64,000 bases of DNA from Paenibacillus allorhizosphaerae (lineage in GTDB: Bacteria > Bacillota > Bacilli > Paenibacillales > NBRC-103111): assembly GCF_910594985.1 (NCBI RefSeq), contig NZ_CAJVCE010000002.1, positions 186,001-250,000 of the forward strand. The letters are read 5' to 3'. The position numbers and the translations under genes were made by a program. Position 1 is the first letter of the stretch, and each line of letters starts with the position of its first letter. Below are positions 35,537-44,278 of the stretch, piece after piece. The notes below the pieces were generated by a model, which saw nothing but the letters and a program-made list of their open reading frames with translations, did no database searches and was not told where the DNA came from.

Positions 35537-35571
35537 CCTGCGTCCATCATTGGATGCAGGTTTATTTTTTT
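35537..35571 (+). terminator. Terminator of glyS
   Basis: CCTGCGTCCA / TGGATGCAGG stem (one G-U), loop TCAT, then TTTATTTTTTT. Confidence 0.85.
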
Positions 35572-35746
35572 GGAGAGAAGATTCGGCTTACCGCTCGCCG
35601 ATATGCGACGGTCGAAGGCTGGGACAATTCCGCTTTCAATTAAATTTTCCCTGTACAACAGTTGGCTATCGTTTTATGTTTATTCATAACTTTGAGTCAG
35701 CAGCGCAGTCTGTAAATTACAATGATAACAAGCGAGGTAATAAGGA

Positions 35747-36076
35747 ATGGCATCGATCGAGGATTTTTTGAAATTGGACATTCGAATCGGTACGATCATA
35801 AAAGCGGAGCCTTTTCCGGAAGCGCGAAAGCCGGCTATAAAATTGGAAATTGATTTTGGTGAACTCGGGATCAAACGCTCGTCGGCTCAAATTACGAAAA
35901 GATATGAGCCTGAGCAACTGGTCGGTCTTCAAGTAGCCGCTATCGTTAATTTTCCGATTCGACGCATCGCTGGCTTCGAATCGGAAGTTTTGGTCATAGG
36001 CGGGGTTCCGCAGGAAGGGGATGTCGTGCTGTTGAAGCCGGATTCACCCGTCCCTAACGGTACACCGATAGCTTAA
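35747..36076 (+). CDS. csaA: CsaA-type tRNA-binding/chaperone protein
   Basis: OB-fold protein of 109 aa with a single tRNA_bind domain ([47 protein letters not shown]). This matches CsaA, a dimeric chaperone with reported roles in protein export and tRNA binding. GCGAGGTAATAAGG precedes ATG 35747. The 175 nt between the glyS terminator and this gene hold no further gene that I can see. Confidence 0.92.
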   Translation: MASIEDFLKLDIRIGTIIKAEPFPEARKPAIKLEIDFGELGIKRSSAQITKRYEPEQLVGLQVAAIVNFPIRRIAGFESEVLVIGGVPQEGDVVLLKPDSPVPNGTPIA

Positions 36077-36406
36077 GAAGGCGCCGGAATGAACGGATAC
36101 TTACAATAGCTACTATTATTCGGCCCCGCGCAAGATAGGAGAACTGATTTACACGATATAGTACAGAGAAGTAAGCATGAATGATGAATATTTTATTGGC
36201 TTTTGATGATCAAGAAATTTTCTCTTATTTAAAAGAATCGTTCAGTCAAGCTGAAGCTATCATGAAGTAACAACGCTTGTCATGTCGGGGGGAGCTGAGC
36301 ACACCCGGGCGAATCATATCCGCTTGTGGGCGACTTTGGAGCGGGCTCATCGAATGGGCAGCCTAGCGCGACTATGAGATTCATTCCAAGCGAATCCCTT
36401 TTAATC
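36077..36406 (+). other. Gene-poor stretch, possible remnant of a broken small gene
   Basis: Two adjacent short frames: 36181-36270 (29 codons, MMNILLAFDDQEIF...) and, in another frame, an open stretch ending at 36375-36377 that includes MSGGAEHTRANHIRLW. Read together they look like one small protein split by a frameshift, ending at the terminator at 36407. Neither part is recognised and neither has a convincing RBS, so this may be random sequence. Confidence 0.2.
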
Positions 36407-36446
36407 AAAAAAGCTGCAACGGCATTAGCCATTCGCAGCTTTTTTT
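36407..36446. terminator. Strong bidirectional-looking terminator in the gene-poor stretch
   Basis: AAAAAAGCTGC (36407-36417) / GCAGCTTTTTT (36435-36445), perfect 11-bp arms with an inner GGC/GCC, and T or A runs on both sides. The nearest intact upstream gene, csaA, is 330 nt away. Confidence 0.7.
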
Positions 36447-36610
36447 CGTATCAGTTGAAGTATCATTACTTGTGTTTAACGTAAGAACACCAGTCTGGAA
36501 GCGTGTAACCTCACGCTTTGGAACAAAGACAAGGTTACTGACGCGCTCCTTGCCTATAAAGTCCCTTCGAAGCTGAAAACGACCTTCCCACGGCCAACGA
36601 TAAAAGCGGG

Positions 36611-36681
36611 TCCAGGGCGCAGCGCCTGGGGTCCCCCTTATGAAGGGGGATTTAGGGGGTTGAAAGCCACTTTAGGGGGTT
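36611..36681. repeat. Extragenic palindromic/direct-repeat element
   Basis: Composite element: a hairpin CCAGGGCGC-A-GCGCCTGG (one bulge), then TCCCCCTT-ATG-AAGGGGGA (36632-36650, perfect), then TTTAGGGGGTT twice (36651-36661 and 36671-36681). The arrangement looks like a dispersed intergenic repeat of the kind seen in Paenibacillus genomes. Between the terminator at 36446 and this element I see no gene. Confidence 0.55.
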
Positions 36682-36708
36682 AGAAACACCCCAGTGGGCA
36701 TAGGGGAT

Positions 36709-37884
36709 TTATAAGTACATCATCGCGAGTTCTTTCGTATGCCGGTTTTTCAATTCGATCTCTTCCCGCCGAGGCATAGGCGTCCAGGAGGTTACAGGAT
36801 CAAGCCACGTACGCGGAAGCGCCTCTTCGCTATGAGGCTGCCATTCATCCAGCCAAGATTTCGGCAGCGCGAGATCCGGCTTGCGCTCAAGCTCCCGGAT
36901 CAGCGGATGATCGCTCAGCTCCATCCAGAGCAAGCTCCATGCCCGCGGCACAACGCGCCAAATGTCGTAGCCTCCGCCGCCGAGCGCGACCCAGCGTCCG
37001 CCGCAATGCTCATGTGCCAAGCGGTGGATGAATCGCGGCATGTCACGATACACATCCATACTGCAGTGGACGTGCGCGAGCGGGTCGAACGCATGGGCAT
37101 CGCATCCGTGCTGCGAGACGATCAAATCCGGCTTGAACTGTGCCGCCGCTTTCGCTAATACCTCTTCGAAGCACTCGAGCCATGACGCGTCTTCGGTAAA
37201 AGGCTCTACCGGCACGTTGATCGCCTTGCCGAAACCGTTTCCATCGCCGCGTTCACTAACCGCGCCGGTTCCGGGGAATAAATATTTCCCGGTTTCATGA
37301 ATAGAAAAAGTGCACACATCCGGGTCGGTGTAGAAGGTCCATTGGACCCCGTCCCCGTGGTGCACGTCGGTATCGATATAAAGAACGCGTGCACCATACA
37401 CCCGTTTTGCATATTCAATCGCGACCGCAGCATCGTTGTAAACGCAGAAGCCGGCGCCTTTGCTTGGAAGCGCGTGGTGCAGTCCGCCGCCGAGATGAAG
37501 GGCATGCTCCCTCGCGCCGGACAGCACCGCTTCTACGGCGCCGATCGATCCGCCCACGACCATCGAGGTTACTTCGTGCATGCGAGGGAAGAACGGCGTG
37601 TCTTCCGTATCCAGCCCGTATTTGCCTGCGACATGAAGCGCAGCGGTTTCCGGCGAAGGGAAGCTGAGCGCTTCTACCGCTTGTATATACTCCTCCGAGT
37701 GAACGGTCAGCAGCTGTTCCCTGCTGGCACTCGTCGGCGCGTTCACGTATGAATCGGGAAGCGCGCCTGCTTTGCGGAGAAGATCAACGGTGAGCACCAG
37801 CCGTTTTTGATTAAAAGGATGCGTATCGTTAAACCGGTACCCGGTCTCGTTTTCATCATAAATAAACAATGTTTTCGAATTCAT
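36709..37884 (-). CDS. acuC: AcuC, histone-deacetylase-family protein deacetylase
   Basis: Zn-dependent deacetylase of 391 aa in the class I/II HDAC fold. Metal and catalytic residues are seen in YIDTDVHHGDGVQ, HHALPSKGAGFCVYNDAA and SQHGCDAHAFDPL, plus GGGGYD near the end. In Bacillus, AcuC removes the acetyl group that AcuA places on acetyl-CoA synthetase. ATG 37884 has AGGGGG 9 nt upstream. It is downstream of acuA on the same strand, with acsA divergent. Confidence 0.93.
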   Translation of the reverse strand: MNSKTLFIYDENETGYRFNDTHPFNQKRLVLTVDLLRKAGALPDSYVNAPTSASREQLLTVHSEEYIQAVEALSFPSPETAALHVAGKYGLDTEDTPFFPRMHEVTSMVVGGSIGAVEAVLSGAREHALHLGGGLHHALPSKGAGFCVYNDAAVAIEYAKRVYGARVLYIDTDVHHGDGVQWTFYTDPDVCTFSIHETGKYLFPGTGAVSERGDGNGFGKAINVPVEPFTEDASWLECFEEVLAKAAAQFKPDLIVSQHGCDAHAFDPLAHVHCSMDVYRDMPRFIHRLAHEHCGGRWVALGGGGYDIWRVVPRAWSLLWMELSDHPLIRELERKPDLALPKSWLDEWQPHSEEALPRTWLDPVTSWTPMPRREEIELKNRHTKELAMMYL

Positions 37885-37930
37885 GGACACATGCCCCCTG
37901 CTGACGATAACTGACGCAGCAACCGTTATG

Positions 37931-38563
37931 TTAATACATGAACCGCTGACGGAATCGTACGCGATCGAATTGCTCGACGGAAGACAGCGGAACGTTTTTC
38001 CCGATTCGTACCATCAGGCAATTGGCCGGATGGGAGCATATTTCAGGATCATCGGTTGCAAACCATACCATATCGACGCTCTTCATCAGTTTTTCCATCA
38101 TCTCACGATACTGCCAGACGTTGAGCCCGCTTTTTTCCAGGTCCCAGTGCCAGTAATATTCTGTCGTAAACGTAATGACGTTTTCTAGTTGCCCGTCCTC
38201 GAAAGCAAGCTGAATCATCTTTTTACCTAGTCCAAGTCCACGGTAATCGTCGGCAACTTCAATAGCGCCGAGTTCGATTAAATCATCCATTCCGCCCTCC
38301 GACCATCGCTCCAGCTCATCCGGATAATGGAAGGTAACGTAGCCGACGATCTGCTGCTCGCTCCGCGCGAGAATGATACGGCCTTCCGGGAGCTCCGCGA
38401 TTTCGATTAACGCTTCGAACTGCTCCTTCGGGCGCCGAAACGCATCTAAATCCGGATGCATCGTATAGCTACGCAGGCGGTCGGACGGCACAGGGCCTTC
38501 AAGAACGAGATCGTTCGGAGTGTGGGAGATAACGCGAGATTGAAATATTTTCAAATGCTCCAT
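37931..38563 (-). CDS. acuA: AcuA, GNAT acetyltransferase acting on acetyl-CoA synthetase
   Basis: GNAT-family protein of 210 aa. It has the acetyl-CoA loop VADDYRGLGLGKKMIQLA and a long C-terminal part (YYWHWDLEKSGLNVWQYREMMEKLMKSV) characteristic of AcuA. It would acetylate and inactivate the divergently encoded AcsA at its C-terminal lysine. The Bacillus operon is acuABC; here acuB (CBS-ACT) is missing between acuA and acuC. The CBS protein at 62461 is shorter and has no ACT domain, so it is not an obvious substitute. Confidence 0.93.
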   Translation of the reverse strand: MEHLKIFQSRVISHTPNDLVLEGPVPSDRLRSYTMHPDLDAFRRPKEQFEALIEIAELPEGRIILARSEQQIVGYVTFHYPDELERWSEGGMDDLIELGAIEVADDYRGLGLGKKMIQLAFEDGQLENVITFTTEYYWHWDLEKSGLNVWQYREMMEKLMKSVDMVWFATDDPEICSHPANCLMVRIGKNVPLSSVEQFDRVRFRQRFMY

Positions 38564-38614
38564 TTACGATTGGTCTCCCTTCCAGAGCTTCGCATTTCTA
38601 GCATAACAAAAAAA

Positions 38615-38643
38615 TAGTCGAATAAAAAGGCTTGTGGTATAAT
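38615..38643 (+). promoter_or_regulatory. Putative acsA promoter
   Basis: Perfect -10 TATAAT at 38638-38643 with a weak -35 (TAGTCG) 17 nt upstream, 88 nt before the acsA ATG. The cre-like site falls about 30-45 nt downstream of the expected start. Confidence 0.5.
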
Positions 38644-38680
38644 ACTACGAGAACGTCACATAAATTTAACACATCGGAAA

Positions 38681-38694
38681 TGAAAGCGTTTCAG
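38681..38694. promoter_or_regulatory. cre-like CcpA operator in the acuA-acsA interval
   Basis: TGAAAGCGTTTCAG. The first 11 positions fit the cre consensus (TGWAANCGNTN); the last three do not, and it also reads as the 13-bp palindrome TGAAA-GCG-TTTCA. The location downstream of the acsA -10 is typical of CcpA roadblock sites, and Bacillus acsA/acuABC are known CcpA targets. Confidence 0.6.
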
Positions 38695-38731
38695 ACAAAA
38701 TGTAAACAAATGGCTCAGGAGGTATAGAGAC

Positions 38732-40456
38732 ATGGATCAATCCAATGTAGAAAGCATCGCGCCCGTAGCGACGAATCCGAATTTGAAAAGCTACGAGGAA
38801 GAGCGCGCCGGGTTCGATTGGAAGCAAGTCGAGGAATCGTTTAGTTGGTCAAAAACGGGAAAAGTCAATGCAGCATATGAAGCGATTGACCGGCATGCCG
38901 AGTCCGGCCGCGGCGATAAAATTGCACTGTATTACAGCGACGACCGCAGGGATGAGAAGTATACGTACCAGGACATGAAACTGCAGTCCAATCGTTTTGG
39001 AAACGTTCTCCGCCAAAAGGGCATCGGCAAGGGCGACCGCGTGTTCATCTTTATGCCGAGAACGCCGGAGCTTTACTTTTCGCTGCTCGGTGCGATCAAA
39101 ATCGGCGCAGTTGTCGGTCCGCTGTTTGAGGCGTTCATGGAGACGGCGGTTAAAGACCGGCTGGAGGACAGTGAAGCCGTAGCGATCGTAACGACGCCTT
39201 CACAGCTGCCACGCGTGCCGGTACAGGATTTACCGCATTTGAAACACGTGATCCTGGTAGGCGAAGATCTCGCATTGTCCGAGGGACAAGTTGATTTCCA
39301 TAAGGAAATGGCGGCTGCTTCCGACCAGCTTGACATCGAGTGGGTGGACCGCGAAGACGGGCTGTTGATTCACTATACATCCGGTTCGACTGGCAAGCCG
39401 AAAGGCGTGTTCCATGTCCATAACGCCATGATTCAGCATTATTACACCGGTCGCATCGTGTTAGACTTGCAGGAAAACGATGTATACTGGTGTACGGCTG
39501 ACCCGGGCTGGGTAACGGGAACGTCGTACGGCATTTTCGCACCTTGGCTTAATGGCGCGACCAACGTTATCCGCGGCGGACGTTTTAGCCCGCAGGATTG
39601 GTACAATACGATCGAGAAGTACAAAATTTCGGTATGGTACAGCGCACCGACTGCGTTCCGGATGCTGATGGGAGCGGGGGATGAGACGGTAAAGCAATTC
39701 AACCTGTCATCGCTGCGTCATGTACTGAGCGTCGGAGAACCTTTAAATCCGGAAGTGGTACGTTGGGGATTGAAAGTGTACGGTCAACGCATTCATGACA
39801 CTTGGTGGATGACGGAGACCGGTGGCCATCTCATCTGTAACTATCCGTGCATGACGATTCGTCCGGGCTCCATGGGCAAGCCGATCCCGGGTGTGGAAGC
39901 GGCTATTATCGATGATGCCGGCAATGTGCTGCCGCCATATCGGATGGGCAACCTTGCGATCAAAACGCCTTGGCCTTCGATGATGCGCAAAATATGGAAT
40001 AACCCGGCCAAGTATGAAGAATACTTCCGCATTCCGGGCTGGTATATCTCCGGCGACTCGGCATACGTGGACGAAGACGGGTATTTCTGGTTCCAGGGCC
40101 GGATTGACGACGTTATTAATACGGCGGGTGAACGTGTAGGTCCGTTCGAGGTTGAAAGCAAGCTGGTCGAGCATCCGGCGGTTGCGGAAGCCGGCGTCAT
40201 CGGAAAGCCGGACCCGATGCGCGGCGAGATTATTAAAGCGTTTATCGCTCTGCGCGAAGGGTATACGCCATCGGAAGAGCTGAAAGCCGATATCGCCAAA
40301 TTTGTAAAAGTCGGATTGTCCGCCCATGCGGCGCCGCGGGAAATCGAATTCAAGGATAAACTTCCGAAAACGAGAAGCGGTAAAATTATGCGTCGCGTGC
40401 TGAAAGCATGGGAACTGAACTTGCCAACAGGTGATTTGTCGACGATCGAGGATTAA
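38732..40456 (+). CDS. acsA: Acetyl-CoA synthetase (acetate-CoA ligase)
   Basis: AMP-forming ligase of 574 aa that activates acetate. ANL motifs: YTSGSTGKPKGVFHVH (A3), TWWMTETGGH (A5), GDSAYVDEDGYFWFQGRIDDVI (A7-A8) and PKTRSGKIMRR (A10) with the adenylation lysine K551, the residue controlled by AcuA/AcuC. GGAGG stands 12 nt before ATG 38732. The divergent acuA-acuC genes and the cre-like site give both post-translational and CcpA control, as in Bacillus. Confidence 0.95.
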   Translation: MDQSNVESIAPVATNPNLKSYEEERAGFDWKQVEESFSWSKTGKVNAAYEAIDRHAESGRGDKIALYYSDDRRDEKYTYQDMKLQSNRFGNVLRQKGIGKGDRVFIFMPRTPELYFSLLGAIKIGAVVGPLFEAFMETAVKDRLEDSEAVAIVTTPSQLPRVPVQDLPHLKHVILVGEDLALSEGQVDFHKEMAAASDQLDIEWVDREDGLLIHYTSGSTGKPKGVFHVHNAMIQHYYTGRIVLDLQENDVYWCTADPGWVTGTSYGIFAPWLNGATNVIRGGRFSPQDWYNTIEKYKISVWYSAPTAFRMLMGAGDETVKQFNLSSLRHVLSVGEPLNPEVVRWGLKVYGQRIHDTWWMTETGGHLICNYPCMTIRPGSMGKPIPGVEAAIIDDAGNVLPPYRMGNLAIKTPWPSMMRKIWNNPAKYEEYFRIPGWYISGDSAYVDEDGYFWFQGRIDDVINTAGERVGPFEVESKLVEHPAVAEAGVIGKPDPMRGEIIKAFIALREGYTPSEELKADIAKFVKVGLSAHAAPREIEFKDKLPKTRSGKIMRRVLKAWELNLPTGDLSTIED

Positions 40457-40473
40457 TGCCATTATAATATTAG

Positions 40474-40517
40474 AAAAGCCGTGCGCTCATCATCACCGTT
40501 GAGCGCACGGCTTTTTT
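40474..40517. terminator. Terminator between acsA and the convergent PBP gene
   Basis: AAAAGCCGTGCGCTCA / TGAGCGCACGGCTTTT: perfect 16-bp arms with a 10-nt loop and T-tract. Confidence 0.93.
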
Positions 40518-40610
40518 CATGCATCTAACGTTCATAAATGGTTTCGGCCGATGCATTAAGCAAGCGTTCCGGTCGATCCTTCTCGCAAAAGCCTCGGCCG
40601 AAACCCGCAG

Positions 40611-43600
40611 CTATTTCTTGTACCTTACGGCAGCAGACGGTTTGGACTCGGCAGCTTCGTTGGTTGCGGTTATTTTATAATATCCTTCGAGTGGAATCGA
40701 GTAGCTATATTCCGACTTGCCGGTGCTGCCGATTTTTGAGAAATTGCCGTTCTCTTTGTCGCTGTAGTAAACAGTATATTGTTTTACATTTTCCTTTTCG
40801 CCATTGGCCTTCCACTTGAACTGAAGTTCTTTCCCTTCGACTTTGACCGAAAGCCCGGTGGGAGAGGAAGGGGCTTGTTTCGAATCTTTATTGCCGTTTC
40901 CGCCCGAGCCGCCCGGATTGTTCGGCGTTCCGCTGCCTGTGTTGCCCGTGCCGGGTTTGCCGTTGTTGTTCCCCGTGCTGCCGGTTGTACCCGACGGAAG
41001 AAGGACGCCCGACTCGTCAGGGGTCATGAGCAGCAGATCCATCATGGAGCCGTCCGTGTAAGCGGCCTTGCTCGGCAAGGATTCTTTGCCGGCTACATCC
41101 ACGGCGGTGACGTAATAGCCATAGATGCCTCCATTCGCGACCGAATCGGTAAACTTCGTCTCATCTCCGGCCATGACAACGGCTTTGCCTACGCGCGAGA
41201 AAGGACCGTGATTGACGGAGCGATACAACCGGTAGCCGACCGTGTCCGCGCTGCCGCTCGCCTGGAACGTAATGATGCTTGTATCGCCGGTGTTCGTTGC
41301 CGCGACCGTTGTCGGGGCAGCAGGCGGCTTGCCATCATCCGTGCGTGGATCCGTAGCGGTCGGCGCATCCTGATCGTAGTCGGCTGGCTTGTAGAAATCT
41401 AGCGAACGCTTGCGATCCGCAGGGAGCCGATCCATGATGCTGGCGATTTGCGCGAAGACGTCACTGAGCGATTTTTCCCGCTTGATCACCGTCCGTTCGT
41501 GAATGAAATCGGGTGGGGTACCCTGCTGCGCAATGTAATTGATATCGTTATATTTAATGATCGGCAGGCGGACAAGCACATTGTCCTCCTCCGTCGGCAC
41601 GAACTTTTTGTTGAACAAATCGGTGACCAGCTTGCCGGCTTTCGTTGTCGCTTCGCTCGGCAGTTTCCCGGAGAGGCTCGACACGGTCATCTCCACGATC
41701 CCTTCGGGCCGTTTGAATTGTTTGGTCGGAAACAACTCGGGATGCTTCTCCATGGCCGCATTCATAGAGAGGGCCCATATATTTTTGGCGCGATTCGTCC
41801 CGCCCGTTTTTTTGCTAAGTTTATGAATCGGCATATCGTAGCCGGCCCAAACGCCAAGCGTAATATCCGGCGTGTAGCCCATGAACCAGGCGTCCGCATC
41901 GTCCTGGGTGGAACCGGTTTTGCCGACGATCGGCATTTTTCCGTAATATTTAAAGCTTTTCATGAGGTCGGTTGCCGTCCCGGCCGTAATGACCGTTCTC
42001 ATCATGTCGGACATCAAATAAGCGGTTTGCTCGGAAAAAATGACACTCGGCTTCAGCTCATGCTCATAGATCGTTTTTCCGTCGGAATCCGTTATTTTTC
42101 GGATCATGAACGCCTCGTTAAAGACGCCGTTGTTGCCGATCGTTGCATAGGCATTGGTCAATTCTTTAACGTTCACACCGTATTTTAAACCGCCGATTAC
42201 GCCGGTCTGGGCGATGTAGTCGTCTTTCGTAATTGTCGTAATGCCCATGCGATTCGCATATCCCCAGGCTTCTTTGATTCCTACGACATCCAGGAACAGC
42301 TTGATCGCCGGGATGTTATACGATTGATCCAAGGCGCGCCGCGCCGTAATCAGGCCGTGGAAGCCGTCGTCCCAGTTTTCCGGGATATGGTAGCCGACTT
42401 TGGTTCCGTCCTTCAGAACGATCGGCGAGTCGTCAATAATGGACGCCGGCCCGATGGCTCCTTTTTCGATTGCCGGAATGTAGGCCGCGATCGGCTTCAT
42501 CGTGGAGCCTGGCTGACGGTATGCTTGTGTCGCATGATTGAGCTGCTCGATAAAGAAATCGCGGCCTTCCATCATGCCGAGAATGGCGCCCGTCTTGCTA
42601 TCCATCATTACGGCACCGATCTGCTCGACTCCTTTGGTTGGGTCGTCCGGCGTAAAGTTTTTCTCATTTTTCGCAATTTCCGTCATGGAATCGTAGATGT
42701 CTTTGTCGATGGTTGTGTATACGTGATAACCACCCCGGCTTAATTGCGCCTGGGCATTCTTAATCGCTTCGTTGTACGCCTCCGGATTTTTTTGCTGATC
42801 AAGCTTCGGATCCTGCGCTTTCACCAGCGCTTTGGCGGCTTCTTTTTCCACTTCGATCATGAGATAAGGATAGGTGGAATAAGCTTTTTTGGCCGGCTCG
42901 GCGAGCGACGCTTTTAGATCGAACTGCAGCGCTTCCTGATACTGCTGCTCGGTGATTTTATTTTCTTCGAGCATACGCCGCAATACAAGCTGCTGTCTGG
43001 TTACCGCGCGCTTGAAAGCCGCTCCGTCGAACTGGCCTTTGCCCGTAAACGTGGAATAATTGCTGGGCTGCTGCGGTACGCCGGCTAAATACGCGGCTTG
43101 CGCTATGCTGAGCTGGTTCAGATCGTCGATATTGAAAATTCCTTTGGCCGCCGCCTTGATGCCGTACAAGTTGTAGCCGGAAGAGCCGTTTCCGTAAGGA
43201 ATTTTATTCAGGTAAGCCAGTAAAATTTCTTCCTTAGACATGAGCCTTTCCATGCGGAGGGACAGGAAGATCTCTTTAGCTTTGCGGCTGTCCGCTTTGT
43301 CCAAGGTCAGAAATACGCGGCGGGCGAGCTGCTGCGTAATCGTGCTGCCCCCGGTCTGCACGTCTTCCCTGAGCAGCTTCTGGACGACGGCGCGCAGCGT
43401 TCCTTTAATATCGATGCCCGGATGATTATAAAAGTCGTTGTCCTCGATGGCGAAGACGGCATCCAGCACGTGCTGCGGAATATCGTTGATCCCGGCGAGC
43501 CTGCGGTCTTCCTCCGTTCGGAGCTGCCCGATAACGGTGTCGTCGCGGAAGTATACGAAACCGGTCAAGGCGTTATCCTGCATTTGCGCCATCATCGAAT

Positions 43601-43778
43601 CCTTGTCACGCACCGGATCGTCCTTCACGAGCGCACTAACGTAGCCAAAGGCGACGCCGCCTCCGAGAAAGCCCGCGATCACGCCGATAATGAAACACCA
43701 TTTGATCGTCAAACCTATGTATTTGCCGGTCGCCTTCAAAATTTTTATATATCTCTTTTGTTTTTTCTCCTCACCCAT
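40611..43778 (-). CDS. Class A penicillin-binding protein (PBP1A-like) with C-terminal Fn3 domains
   Basis: Bifunctional peptidoglycan synthase of 1055 aa, larger than most. N-terminal cytoplasmic basic tail, one TM (about 24-50), GT51 glycosyltransferase with FAIEDNDFYNHPGID and GGSTITQQLAR, transpeptidase with SxxK in RQPGSTMKP, SYN in LDQSYNIPA and KTG in IVGKTGST. After about residue 790 come an Fn3-like domain (PTTVAATNTGDTSIITF...), a Gly/Asn/Thr-rich linker (about 925-960) and a second Fn3-like domain (about 963-1055). The Fn3 tail probably contacts wall polymers. Convergent with acsA. Confidence 0.95.
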   Translation of the reverse strand: MGEEKKQKRYIKILKATGKYIGLTIKWCFIIGVIAGFLGGGVAFGYVSALVKDDPVRDKDSMMAQMQDNALTGFVYFRDDTVIGQLRTEEDRRLAGINDIPQHVLDAVFAIEDNDFYNHPGIDIKGTLRAVVQKLLREDVQTGGSTITQQLARRVFLTLDKADSRKAKEIFLSLRMERLMSKEEILLAYLNKIPYGNGSSGYNLYGIKAAAKGIFNIDDLNQLSIAQAAYLAGVPQQPSNYSTFTGKGQFDGAAFKRAVTRQQLVLRRMLEENKITEQQYQEALQFDLKASLAEPAKKAYSTYPYLMIEVEKEAAKALVKAQDPKLDQQKNPEAYNEAIKNAQAQLSRGGYHVYTTIDKDIYDSMTEIAKNEKNFTPDDPTKGVEQIGAVMMDSKTGAILGMMEGRDFFIEQLNHATQAYRQPGSTMKPIAAYIPAIEKGAIGPASIIDDSPIVLKDGTKVGYHIPENWDDGFHGLITARRALDQSYNIPAIKLFLDVVGIKEAWGYANRMGITTITKDDYIAQTGVIGGLKYGVNVKELTNAYATIGNNGVFNEAFMIRKITDSDGKTIYEHELKPSVIFSEQTAYLMSDMMRTVITAGTATDLMKSFKYYGKMPIVGKTGSTQDDADAWFMGYTPDITLGVWAGYDMPIHKLSKKTGGTNRAKNIWALSMNAAMEKHPELFPTKQFKRPEGIVEMTVSSLSGKLPSEATTKAGKLVTDLFNKKFVPTEEDNVLVRLPIIKYNDINYIAQQGTPPDFIHERTVIKREKSLSDVFAQIASIMDRLPADRKRSLDFYKPADYDQDAPTATDPRTDDGKPPAAPTTVAATNTGDTSIITFQASGSADTVGYRLYRSVNHGPFSRVGKAVVMAGDETKFTDSVANGGIYGYYVTAVDVAGKESLPSKAAYTDGSMMDLLLMTPDESGVLLPSGTTGSTGNNNGKPGTGNTGSGTPNNPGGSGGNGNKDSKQAPSSPTGLSVKVEGKELQFKWKANGEKENVKQYTVYYSDKENGNFSKIGSTGKSEYSYSIPLEGYYKITATNEAAESKPSAAVRYKK

Positions 43779-43877
43779 GAATGCAAAATCCTCCCGACTT
43801 TGAAAACATTCCTACGTCATTATAGCATAAAGCGTACATGCGAAACACCGAAAGCAAGGTGATAAATTGCTGACGGT

Positions 43878-43907
43878 TTGACAAGCAAAATGAGGCTGTG
43901 ATATAAA
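43878..43907 (+). promoter_or_regulatory. Promoter of the T-box-tyrS unit
   Basis: TTGACA, 18-nt spacer, TATAAA; the transcript would begin near 43914, at the front of the T-box leader. Confidence 0.7.
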
Positions 43908-43919
43908 TAGCTTTGAAAT

Positions 43920-44237
43920 CATCGCAAAATGCGTCGATGGACTCACAGTAGGATCAGGAATCCATGCTTACAGAGAGCCGGTGGCAGGTGCAAACCGGTG
44001 CATGACCTGGCCGAATTACCGTCCGGAGCAGGGGAAGGGAACGCTGCTTTGTGCCGGTCCGTATAGGACCGCGCCGCTGTCGTTAGTAGCTTCTTCCGGG
44101 TTAACGGCCCTTATCCGTCAAAGTGAAAGTTCGGGAATCGGAAAAGGGAAACTATCATATTTTTCGATTTTTCGGCTTTAATTAGGGTGGTACCGCGAGC
44201 CGCAGCCTTCTCGTCCCTTCGGATCAGAAGGCTTTTT
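43920..44237 (+). ncRNA. T-box leader controlling tyrS
   Basis: Tyr-tRNA-sensing leader. The T-box sequence AATTAGGGTGGTACCGCG is at 44180-44197, followed by terminator stem AGCCTTCT / AGAAGGCT and TTTTTT (44204-44237), with which the antiterminator competes. Stem I contains the AGAGAG element (near 43974) and a candidate specifier TAC (44017-44019, Tyr) in CCGAATTACCG. Uncharged tRNA-Tyr would favour read-through. Confidence 0.93.
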
Positions 44238-44278
44238 TGCGTTTTCAAACATCATTCGGAGGAAGGAACGAAGCAAAG

